Source of the DNA: Woeseiaceae bacterium
GTDB taxonomy: Bacteria; Pseudomonadota; Gammaproteobacteria; Steroidobacterales; Woeseiaceae
Length of the DNA: 37,227 nucleotides
Direction: 5' to 3'
Assembly: GCA_028277265.1 (NCBI GenBank)
Contig: JANQGP010000274.1
Coordinates: 1 to 37,227 of the forward strand
Of the stretch, positions 1 through 8,493 are shown piece after piece (position 1 is the stretch's first letter; the number at the start of each line of letters is the position of its first letter). Both the position numbers and the translations under genes were made by a program. Under the pieces are notes generated by a model. It saw nothing but the letters and a program-made list of their open reading frames with translations. It searched no databases and had not been told where the DNA came from.

Positions 1-2783
1 TCTCCCCTCGACATTCCTTCGATGCGAAGGTTGTTGATGTGATCGACGAGCACAATGCCGTTATTCACGACAACCCCGATCAGTATCATGATGCCGATCA
101 TTGCCATGAACGAGAACGTGGTCCCGGTTGCCGCGAAGAACAGAAACACCCCGAAGATCGAAAACACGATCGAGCCGAGGATGATCGAGAAAGGAAGGAG
201 CAACGACTCGAAAAGCGCGGCCATGACAAGAAATATGCATGCGACGCCAAGCAACATGTTCGTTGTCATCGTTGCCTGCGTTTCGTCGTTGCGCTCGAAT
301 CCCCGACCGAATTTCCAGGAATACCCGGGCGGCAATTCGAACTGATCCATCAGTTTCGACACCGGCTCGCGCACGTCCTCCATCGTGGATTCACCCGACA
401 TGGACGCCGTGACCATGACCGATGTCTGGCGGTCCGTGCGCTGGATGGTTTCCGGTGATCGTCCGATCGACAACTCCGAGACGCTGCCCAGCGGGATGCG
501 GCGACCGTCCGGCGTAAACAGCGGCAGGTCGTTCAGCTGTTCGACACTCTGTCGATCGTTTTCTCGGAACGCGAGGCGTACGGCGACTTCACCGAATTCC
601 CCGCGGAATTCGCGCAGGTTCTCGCCGCGCATGGCGATGCTGATCATCTGGGCAATGTCCTGTGCCGTGAGCCCCTGCGATGCGGCCCGCTCGCGATCGA
701 TCAGAACGCGAATCTCCTGATCGCCAGACTCGGCGTCGGTCCGCACGTCCTTGAGTCCTTCGACAGAGGACAGTATCCGGACGACTTCTTCGCCCACCTC
801 GTTGAGCACTTCGGTGGAGTCACCGCTGATCTGCAGGCTGAATCCTTCGCCACCGCCTTGCTGTTCCCAGTTGAAGCTCGGGCTGCCTATGGCTATGAGG
901 GGCAGGTCGGCCTCGATCAGTTCGATGACCTCTTTGGTCGATAACGTCGCTTCGGACTCGTCCGTCAGCAGCAGCGTCGACATGGCGAAGTCCTGCTGGT
1001 AGTAGGAATACACCGACTCGATATTGAACTCTTCCTGGCGGGAGAACAGGTAGTTCTCGATTCTGTCGACGGCGGCTTCAACGGTTTCGACGGAGTGTTG
1101 CCCCTCGATGTGGTAAGGCATCTCCAGGCGGCGGCCCGAATCCTGCGGCCACATGTCGACTTTGACCAGGCCCAGCGCCATCGGGAGTATGCCGATGACG
1201 CAGACGATGACGATCCCGAGCCCGGCCCACCTCGGGTGTTCGACGACCCAGGCGAGGCTGCGCTCGTAGCGCCGGGTCAACCGCGTGATCATGGCGCCCG
1301 CCTTGGGTTCGGGAGGCGCCGGAAGGCGCGCGGCAAGCATCGGTACGAGGGTCTGCGCGATCAGAAGCGATGCGATAAGGGCTACGATGATCGTTACCGC
1401 GACATGAGTGAGGAAGACCATGACGTCCGAGCGTTCGCCGACGATCATCGGCGCGAACACGATAATCGTCGTCGCCGTGCCGGCCAGCACGGCGATGCCC
1501 ACTTCGCGGACACCCTTCAGGGTCGCCTCGAACGGCTTGCCTTTTCCGGCAAGCCGATAGCGAAAGATACTTTCGGTGATGACGACGGCATTGTCGACCA
1601 GCATGCCGACCGCCAGCATGAGCCCCATCATCGAGAGAATGTTGAGGGACAGGCCGGCGAAATACATGGCGCCCAGCGTGATGAGCAGCGAAAAGGGTAC
1701 CGACGCGGTCACGATCAGGGTGGTCGATACCTGGCGCAGGAACAAATAGAGTACGACGATTGCGAGCAGCCCGCCGACCAACCCCGCGTTCAGGAGGTCG
1801 GACAGCGAACCCCGAACGCTCTCGCCCTGGTTGTCGAGCGGAAAGATGTTGATGCCGCGCATCTGGGGCAGTTTCCCGATCTCCTCGACTTCCGCGATGA
1901 CCGCATCGGTTACCGCAACCAGGTTCGCCCCTGTCGTCTTGCTGATCGCGACACCGATCGCGTAGCTCCGGTCCAGGTGGCGGCCGTAGTTCCGCTCGGG
2001 GGTGATCAGATCGACCTCGGCGACATCCGCCAGCCGAAGTCCTTCGGCATTGATGACCAGATCCCGAATCTGCTCGACCGATGTGAATTCGCCGCTCGGG
2101 CGCACGCTCAATCGTTGGTCGCCGGCCGTCAGTTTGCCGGCGCTGACGGCGAAGTTGCTGCTGATCAGCAGGTCGCGCAGTTCGGCGACGTCGATGCCGT
2201 AGGCGGCAAGCGCGCTCGCGCGCAGGAGAATGCGGATCTCCCGCGGGTCGACGCCTTGTAACTGCACGCGGGACACGCCGTCGATACGTTCAAGACGGCG
2301 CTTGAGCAATCGGTCGAGCAGATCGTAGCTGTCCGCGAGATCGCGGTCGCTCGAAATACGGAGCTGCAGAACGGGCTGGTCCGCCAGCGATCCGGTGAAC
2401 ACGAACACCCGCCTGACGTCTTCCGGCAGCGTGTGACGTATGGCATCGATCTTGGCCCGCGCCTCGATCCCCTTGGCCCCCATGCTTTCGTCCCAGTCGA
2501 ACTCCAGCTGCACCTGCGCACGGTTCTCACTGGACCAGGATCGCATGCGCTTCAAACCGGACAGCGTCGCCAGGGCCTCTTCGATGGGCCGTGTGATCTG
2601 CCGCTCGACCTCTTCCGGCGTCGAACCGTCGTAAGGTATCTCGACGTAAATGCCCGGCCACTCGATGTCGGGGAACTTCTCGAGCGGCAACAGCCGGGAT
2701 GCGATGAGGCCGACCAGGGCGAGCGCGACGAAAACGACGACGGTGGTTACGGGCCTCCTGAGCGCCAGTTCGGTGTGTTTCAT
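1..2783 (-). CDS. RND efflux transporter permease (HAE1/AcrB-like), truncated at left window edge
   Basis: Own minus-strand translation from ATG at 2783: MKHTELALRRPVTTVVVFVALALVGLIASRLLPLEKFPDIEWPGIYVEIPYDGSTPEEVERQITRPIEEAL..., with TM4 motif GMLVDNAVVITESI. Open to position 1 without a stop, so absent from the ORF track. ATGA overlap with the preceding permease. Confidence 0.95.
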   Translation of the reverse strand, partial: MKHTELALRRPVTTVVVFVALALVGLIASRLLPLEKFPDIEWPGIYVEIPYDGSTPEEVERQITRPIEEALATLSGLKRMRSWSSENRAQVQLEFDWDESMGAKGIEARAKIDAIRHTLPEDVRRVFVFTGSLADQPVLQLRISSDRDLADSYDLLDRLLKRRLERIDGVSRVQLQGVDPREIRILLRASALAAYGIDVAELRDLLISSNFAVSAGKLTAGDQRLSVRPSGEFTSVEQIRDLVINAEGLRLADVAEVDLITPERNYGRHLDRSYAIGVAISKTTGANLVAVTDAVIAEVEEIGKLPQMRGINIFPLDNQGESVRGSLSDLLNAGLVGGLLAIVVLYLFLRQVSTTLIVTASVPFSLLITLGAMYFAGLSLNILSMMGLMLAVGMLVDNAVVITESIFRYRLAGKGKPFEATLKGVREVGIAVLAGTATTIIVFAPMIVGERSDVMVFLTHVAVTIIVALIASLLIAQTLVPMLAARLPAPPEPKAGAMITRLTRRYERSLAWVVEHPRWAGLGIVIVCVIGILPMALGLVKVDMWPQDSGRRLEMPYHIEGQHSVETVEAAVDRIENYLFSRQEEFNIESVYSYYQQDFAMSTLLLTDESEATLSTKEVIELIEADLPLIAIGSPSFNWEQQGGGEGFSLQISGDSTEVLNEVGEEVVRILSSVEGLKDVRTDAESGDQEIRVLIDRERAASQGLTAQDIAQMISIAMRGENLREFRGEFGEVAVRLAFRENDRQSVEQLNDLPLFTPDGRRIPLGSVSELSIGRSPETIQRTDRQTSVMVTASMSGESTMEDVREPVSKLMDQFELPPGYSWKFGRGFERNDETQATMTTNMLLGVACIFLVMAALFESLLLPFSIILGSIVFSIFGVFLFFAATGTTFSFMAMIGIMILIGVVVNNGIVLVDHINNLRIEGMSRG

Positions 2784-5700
2784 GCGCGCGACTCCGCGAC
2801 CGCCGCGTCGACGACGGGTCCACGCTTGCGATCCATGAGTGAGTAGACGACGGGAATGACCAGTAACGTAAGAAGCGTCGAAACCAGCAGGCCGCCGATT
2901 ACGGTGATCGCCATCGGCGAACGGACCTCCGACCCCTCGCCGAACCCGATCGCCATGGGCAACAGGCCCAGTGCCGTCGTCAGCGATGTCATCAGAATCG
3001 GACGAAGCCTGGCTTCACCGGCTTCCATGATCGCATCGAAACGTGCTTTGCCCTGGGCGCGCAGCTGGTTGATCAGGTCCACGAGCACGATCGCGTTATT
3101 GACGACGATGCCCGCGAGCATGATGACGCCGATAAGCGCCACTATGTTGATCGTAGTACCCGTGACGAACAGGCCGAGCACGGCGCCGACAAGCGCGAGC
3201 GGGATCGTAAACAGGATTACGAACGGGTGGATCAGCGACTCGAACTGCGACGCCATGACGAGATAGACCAGGAATATGGCGAGCGCGAGGGCAAACTGCA
3301 TCGATCGGAACGATTCCGTCATCTCCTCGCTTTGGCCCGAGACGAGGGCGGTAACGCCCTCCGGCATCGGGATCTGACTCACGATTCTCTCGGCTTCCAA
3401 CGCGGCAGCGCCGAGATCCCCGTAGGCGACGTTGGTTTCGATCACGGCGACGCGCTGCTGTGCAACGCGGCGGATTTCTGCCGGACCTTCGGTGATTACC
3501 ACCTCTGCCACGGCGTCCAGCGTCACCGGGCGTTCGGATGACGGGTTCACGATGAGGGACCGAATTTCCGCGACGCTCGACTCGCGCGTGTCGATGCTGC
3601 GCACGAGTACGTCGATCTTGCGATCGCGCCACGTGTAGCGCGTCGCGAGTTCGCCGCGAACGTTGGCGACGACCCGATCGGCAATGTCCCTGACCGCAAG
3701 GCCGAGTTTTGCCGCGCGTTCCTGATCGAAAATGATCTGTATCTCGGGAATACCGCGCTCGACGGTCGACCGGATATCGGCGAAACGGTCCGATGCGGCA
3801 AGCGCCGCTTCGATCTCGCGAGCGGCCCGGGCGATCTGATCGAGGTCGTAGCCGGAAATCTCGAGAGACAGGGGGCTTGCAAACGACATGAGCGACGGCC
3901 GGGAGAACTCGTATTGCACGCCCGGGAGGCGCGACAGCTCGGCGCGCATTGCATCCATCGCCGCTTCTTCATCCGCACGACTGGCGCCTGATGCCAGGGA
4001 GACACTCAACGTGCCGGTATTGTCGCCCGCGTCCACAGGATTCGCGTCGAGTCGATTGCCGGTCCCGGCGACGGAGTAGTCGAGCACAATGGAGTCAATC
4101 CCGTCCGCGACTCGCTGCGCGGCGCGTATGGCGCGATCGGTCTCCTCGAGCGGTGCGCCGGGCGGAAGCCTGAGGTCCACGTTGAACTCACCTTGCGAGA
4201 GCTGCGGTATCAACTCCGTGCCGAGCCGCGGCACCAGCGACATCGTCGCCGCGAAGATTGCCACGGCGGCGAGAACGACGGTGGGGCGGTGATGAAGCGA
4301 CCAGCTGAGCATCGCGGGATAGACGGCTGCGATCGCCCGGTAAAGCGACTGGAACGACCAGGTGACCGGTGTCAGCAGGAGCCGGAGCGCCTCGCCGGCC
4401 CAGCGGAATGCAAACCGGAACAGCCGGACGATTCCGACCACCACGGCGTTGAACAACCAGCTGATGAAACCGAGGATGCGTTTGATCACCCGGAGCACGG
4501 CGTTCTCCGGCTCCCAGGGAGGGGCCGGCTCGGCGTTCTCGTAGCCGTAGCGGCTTCCTATGCTCAGGGCGGACAGCATCGGGATGAGGGTCAGCGCCAC
4601 GATGAGCGAGAACACCAGCGCGAAAGTCACGGTGAGGGCCTGGTCGCCAAAGAGCTGCCCGGCAATACCGGAAATGAAAACCATCGGAAAGAACACGGCA
4701 ATCGTCGTCAACGTGGCCGCAAATACCGCGGATGCGACCTCGGCGGTGCCGTTGACAGCCGCCTCGGCGACGCCCTGACCCTGCTCCTTCTTTCGCACGA
4801 TGTTCTCGAGAACCACGATCGAGTTGTCGACCAGCATGCCGACCGCCAGCGCGATGCCGCCAAGCGACATGATGTTCAGTGAGACCCCGTTGAGGTACAT
4901 CAGCAGGAACGTGCCGATGACGGAGACCGGTATGGCGACGCCGACGATTGTCGTCGCGCGAGAGTCGCTCAGAAAGCCGAACAGAACGATGACCGCGATG
5001 ATGCCGCCGATGACGGCAGCTGCCTTTACGTCGTCGACGGCCGACGATATGAACCGCGATTGATCGTAAATCGTTGTCAGCTCGATGCCGTCGCTGGAAA
5101 GCTCTTCGCGCAAAGACTCGAGGCGCCGCTGCATCCGGTCTGCGACCTGGACGGTGTTCGCATCGCCCTCCTTGTAGACGGCCAGCTCCACGGATTCGAG
5201 GCCATCGACTCGTGTGATCGCCTCTCGTTCCTTGTAGCCGCGCTCGACAACGGCGACATCGCGCAGGTAGACAGGCTGTTCCGATACGTAGGCGACAATG
5301 GCGTCACGGAATTCGCTGACGGACTGGAATTCGTTCAATGTGCGTACCAGGAACCGCTGGTCACCTTCTTCGAGCCGGCCGCCCGACAGGTTGACGTTTT
5401 CGGCCCGTATACGGCTCGCAATCTGGTCGATGCTGACGCCCAGCTGCGAGAGCCGCTGCTGGTCCACGCGAATCTGGATTTCATCCTCGAGTCCGCCGCT
5501 GACCTTGACGGCCGCCGTGCCTTCCACAGCCTCGAGCGTGTTCTTGATCCGGTCTTCGGCCAGGCGCCGGAGCGCCTTGAGCGCAGCCTCCGTGCTCGCG
5601 TCTTCGTCGTAGCGGAGGGCGAGCCGCATCATCGGTTCGCTGGAGGGGTCGAAACGCAGGAGGAGGGGGCGGGCGGCCTCCAGAGGCAGTAACAGGATGT

Positions 5701-6040
5701 CGAGTTTTTCGCGCACCTCGACGGCCGCAACGTCCATGTCCGTGCCCCAGAGAAATTCCAGCGTGACGTCGGACTGACCGGAACGCGATACCGAGCGCAC
5801 GAGCCGGACGTTGCGGATGACGCCGACCGCTTCCTCGATGGGCTTGGTCAGAAGGCTCTCGACTTCGACCGGCGCCGCCCCGGTCAGCTCCGTACGTATC
5901 GTCAGCGTCGGGTACGAAATGTCGGGCAACAGGTTGAGATCGAGGCGCGACAGCGACACGGAACCGAACAGCGCTATCGCGACGGTGAACATCATGATCG
6001 TGACGCGGCGGTGCGTCGCTATTTCAATCAGTCGCCGCAT
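2780..6040 (-). CDS. RND efflux transporter permease (HAE1 family)
   Basis: ORF 2780..6103; start at Met22 (MRRLIEIATHRRVTIMMFTVAIALFGSVSLSRLDLNLLPDISYPTLTIRTELTGAAPVEVE) is preferred. RND features include GMLVDNSIVVLENI. Confidence 0.95.
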   Translation of the reverse strand: MRRLIEIATHRRVTIMMFTVAIALFGSVSLSRLDLNLLPDISYPTLTIRTELTGAAPVEVESLLTKPIEEAVGVIRNVRLVRSVSRSGQSDVTLEFLWGTDMDVAAVEVREKLDILLLPLEAARPLLLRFDPSSEPMMRLALRYDEDASTEAALKALRRLAEDRIKNTLEAVEGTAAVKVSGGLEDEIQIRVDQQRLSQLGVSIDQIASRIRAENVNLSGGRLEEGDQRFLVRTLNEFQSVSEFRDAIVAYVSEQPVYLRDVAVVERGYKEREAITRVDGLESVELAVYKEGDANTVQVADRMQRRLESLREELSSDGIELTTIYDQSRFISSAVDDVKAAAVIGGIIAVIVLFGFLSDSRATTIVGVAIPVSVIGTFLLMYLNGVSLNIMSLGGIALAVGMLVDNSIVVLENIVRKKEQGQGVAEAAVNGTAEVASAVFAATLTTIAVFFPMVFISGIAGQLFGDQALTVTFALVFSLIVALTLIPMLSALSIGSRYGYENAEPAPPWEPENAVLRVIKRILGFISWLFNAVVVGIVRLFRFAFRWAGEALRLLLTPVTWSFQSLYRAIAAVYPAMLSWSLHHRPTVVLAAVAIFAATMSLVPRLGTELIPQLSQGEFNVDLRLPPGAPLEETDRAIRAAQRVADGIDSIVLDYSVAGTGNRLDANPVDAGDNTGTLSVSLASGASRADEEAAMDAMRAELSRLPGVQYEFSRPSLMSFASPLSLEISGYDLDQIARAAREIEAALAASDRFADIRSTVERGIPEIQIIFDQERAAKLGLAVRDIADRVVANVRGELATRYTWRDRKIDVLVRSIDTRESSVAEIRSLIVNPSSERPVTLDAVAEVVITEGPAEIRRVAQQRVAVIETNVAYGDLGAAALEAERIVSQIPMPEGVTALVSGQSEEMTESFRSMQFALALAIFLVYLVMASQFESLIHPFVILFTIPLALVGAVLGLFVTGTTINIVALIGVIMLAGIVVNNAIVLVDLINQLRAQGKARFDAIMEAGEARLRPILMTSLTTALGLLPMAIGFGEGSEVRSPMAITVIGGLLVSTLLTLLVIPVVYSLMDRKRGPVVDAAVAESRA

Positions 6041-7148
6041 CGACACTCTCCTCCGCATTGCCGCCTTCCGCCAAGCCGCTATCCGCCAGGCTGGCTTCCG
6101 CATCGATGACCGTGACCGGAGAATCGGGCTGGAGCCCGACCTGGCCTACCGTGATGACGTCGTCGCCGTCATCGATGCCGCTCGAGATTTCCACCATGCC
6201 ACGGTTGCTGAACCCCGTTTCGACAACGCGCCGAACGGCGATCCCGTCTTCGACAACGAACACGCTGGTTTCCCCGAGGTCCTCGACGATCGCGCTGCGC
6301 GGAACCTGCAACGCGTCGAAACGCGTGTCGTAGACCACGCCGATGCGTGCGAACATGCCCGGTTTGATCCGGCGCTCCTCGTCGCGGATTTCAATCGTAA
6401 TCTTGAAAGTACCGGTCATCGGATCGACGATCGGGCTGACCCGCGTTACCGAGGCGACGATCGGAGGTCCGTCGAGAGCGTCGACATCGAGCCCGACAGG
6501 CTGCCCGGCTGCAATTTGCCGGTACTCGCGCTCGGGGACGTGCAGGTAGGCGACCAGCGGGTCGAAGCTCGTCACGCGAAACAGCGGTTCGCCTTCGCTG
6601 ATCGTGTTGCCCCGCTTGATGTAACGCTCGGAAATCACACCGTCGATGGGCGCGCGGATCTGCGTGTAGTCGAGTTCGAGGCTGGCGAGGTTGAAGGACG
6701 CACGCAGTGCTTCGAGGTCGTACTTGAGCTTCTCGAAGTCGCCTTCGGACAGCAGGCCTTTCTCGCGCAGGTCCTCGTTACGCTCGAAGTCGCGTTCCAT
6801 CTTCCGAAGCCGTGCACGGGATTCGTTCAGTTCCAGCCGCAGCCGGTCGCCATCGAGGCGCGCGAGTACCTGGCCCTCCGTGACGTCGTCGCCTTCCTCG
6901 ACGAGAACCTCGCGAATCTCGCCGTCGACTTTGGCGATGACGTCGGCTTCGGCAAACGCCTCGATGGGGGCAGTGCCCGAATAGACGGCATAGACGTCGC
7001 CCCGAACGGGCTTGTTCGTTTCGACGGGGACGGGCGCGGCGTCCTCTTGTTCGTCTTCCGTGTTGTCACCGTTTTCCGCGCCCTGCTGGCACGCGCTCAG
7101 CAGCAACACGCAGACGAGCGCCGTCGAGCTAATGCGGTGTAGCTTCAT
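6024..7148 (-). CDS. RND periplasmic adaptor (HlyD/MFP family), lipoprotein
   Basis: ORF 6024..7232; start at MKLHRISSTALVCVLLLSACQQG (lipobox LLSAC). Lipoyl/barrel-sandwich motifs GDDVTEGQVLARLDGDRL and YTQIRAPIDGVISERYIKRGNTI. Confidence 0.93.
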   Translation of the reverse strand: MKLHRISSTALVCVLLLSACQQGAENGDNTEDEQEDAAPVPVETNKPVRGDVYAVYSGTAPIEAFAEADVIAKVDGEIREVLVEEGDDVTEGQVLARLDGDRLRLELNESRARLRKMERDFERNEDLREKGLLSEGDFEKLKYDLEALRASFNLASLELDYTQIRAPIDGVISERYIKRGNTISEGEPLFRVTSFDPLVAYLHVPEREYRQIAAGQPVGLDVDALDGPPIVASVTRVSPIVDPMTGTFKITIEIRDEERRIKPGMFARIGVVYDTRFDALQVPRSAIVEDLGETSVFVVEDGIAVRRVVETGFSNRGMVEISSGIDDGDDVITVGQVGLQPDSPVTVIDAEASLADSGLAEGGNAEESVDAATD

Positions 7149-7194
7149 GCATCCTCCCCTATGCCTGGCGCCGGTCCTGCGGCGCCCGTTTCTG

Positions 7195-8271
7195 TCAGCC
7201 GGTGACGCTGTCCGTGCCGTTGTCGCTGGCAAGTACCTTGCTGCCGTTTCTGAGACCGGAATGGCCGATCACGACGACGACGTCGCTCTCGTCGAGACCG
7301 CCGAGAATTTCGACCCTGCCGTCCGACTCGATACCGGTTTCGATTTGACGGCGAGCGACCTCGTCGTCATTGACGACGTACACCATCGTTTCATCGTCCT
7401 CATCAAGCACGGCGGCAAGCGGTATCACCAGTGCGTCCTTGTGTTGCTCGTAGGCAATCGTGAAGCGGCCGAACATTCCCGGCGCCAGGTCGCCAGCGGC
7501 ATTGTCGATGATTGCCGTTGCGCGGAACGTGCCGTTGCGCGTATCGATAGTCGGGCTGATCCTGACGATCGTGGCAGGATGGTCGACACCGGGCATCGAC
7601 GCAACTTCGATGCTGGCACTGTGACCGGCAGAAAACTTCGGCAATTCGACCTGCGGGATCTGCAGGTACGCGACCAGTTCGCTCGTATCGGTGATGCGAA
7701 ATGCCACGTCGTTGACAGCCATGTGCTGTCCAGGCTTCACGTCGCGCGATGCGACGATGCCCGAAATCGGTGCGCGGATCCTCGAATACTCGTAGTTGAG
7801 TCGCTTGAGCTCGTAGGTCGCCTCGAGCGCCTCGAGGTCGTATTGCAGGTTGTCGAACATCGATGCGCTGATCAGGCCACGCGCGTGCAGGTCGACGTTT
7901 CGTTCGTACTCGGTTTGCGCCTGCCTGAGATTGGCTTTGGCGGCCAGCATCTCGAGGCGCAGACGTTCGCCGTCGAGACGGGCGAGTACCTGGCCCTCGG
8001 CGACGCTGTCGCCTTCTTCAACCAGCAGTTCGACAATCTCACCCGCGACGCGCGCGACAACGGGCGCATCCGCGTCCGACGAAATCGTCGCCGTCGCATG
8101 GTAGGTGGCATAAATGTCCGCCCGGAAGGGGCTGGCGACTTCGACCGGGACCGGCGTCGCGGCCTCGACGGCCTCGTCGTCGGTGACACTGGCCTGACCG
8201 ACACCGCAGCCTGACAGCGCGGCCGCGCTCGCGAGGGCCAGAGTGAGGATGATTGATGTTGTTTTCTTCAT
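7195..8271 (-). CDS. RND periplasmic adaptor (HlyD/MFP family), lipoprotein, paralogue of the next gene
   Basis: MKKTTSIILTLALASAAALSGCGVG (lipobox LSGC); GDSVAEGQVLARLDGERL and YSRIRAPISGIVASRDVKPGQ. Confidence 0.93.
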   Translation of the reverse strand: MKKTTSIILTLALASAAALSGCGVGQASVTDDEAVEAATPVPVEVASPFRADIYATYHATATISSDADAPVVARVAGEIVELLVEEGDSVAEGQVLARLDGERLRLEMLAAKANLRQAQTEYERNVDLHARGLISASMFDNLQYDLEALEATYELKRLNYEYSRIRAPISGIVASRDVKPGQHMAVNDVAFRITDTSELVAYLQIPQVELPKFSAGHSASIEVASMPGVDHPATIVRISPTIDTRNGTFRATAIIDNAAGDLAPGMFGRFTIAYEQHKDALVIPLAAVLDEDDETMVYVVNDDEVARRQIETGIESDGRVEILGGLDESDVVVVIGHSGLRNGSKVLASDNGTDSVTG

Positions 8272-8292
8272 GATCCCGAGACCATCACGTTT

Positions 8293-8316
8293 AGTGTTGT
8301 AGTGAAGTATAACACT
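8293..8316 (-). promoter_or_regulatory. Candidate sigma-70 promoter with imperfect palindrome overlapping the -10, upstream of the double-adaptor RND operon
   Basis: Plus strand agtgttgtagtgaagtataacact: AGTGTT/AACACT arms, 9 of 12 positions symmetrical. The minus strand reads TTGCGT-N16-TATACT overlapping it, 22-45 nt upstream of ATG 8271. Confidence 0.4.
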
Positions 8317-8402
8317 AGATAGGTATAACGCAAGCCGCGGTTTCGCCGTTTCCGAAGTTCACGCCGGTAATCAAAAATCAATAACTTGCGTGACCCAAGG
8401 TC

Positions 8403-8425
8403 GTCAGAAAGCGCCGCTTTCTGAC
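8403..8425. repeat. Perfect 11-bp inverted repeat with 1-nt centre
   Basis: GTCAGAAAGCG-C-CGCTTTCTGAC in the gap between the two RND operons. Confidence 0.6.
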
Positions 8426-8457
8426 CATTAGATGCACGAAGTAGGGATTTGGATTGC

Positions 8458-8484
8458 GGGCCGGCGAGAAAGTTTCGCCGGCCC
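8458..8484. repeat. Perfect 10-bp inverted repeat (hairpin) just downstream of the RND permease stop
   Basis: GGGCCGGCGA-gaaagtt-TCGCCGGCCC, 10 nt after the stop at 8494 on the minus strand; no U-tract. Confidence 0.6.
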
Positions 8485-8493
8485 GGGGCTCCG

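Noticed and set aside
1095-2261. Long plus-strand ORF (388 aa) opposite the RND permease
   Set aside because: Arg/Asp/His-rich antisense shadow of the clearly coding minus-strand permease; high GC suppresses stops.
5811-8214. Plus-strand ORFs of 443 and 400 aa (5811-7142, 7012-8214)
   Set aside because: Antisense to the two adaptors and the permease; no recognisable domain and a composition typical of shadow ORFs.
8458-8484. Intrinsic terminator call for the hairpin after the RND stop
   Set aside because: No U-tract follows on the minus strand (GCAATCC), so it is kept only as an inverted repeat.
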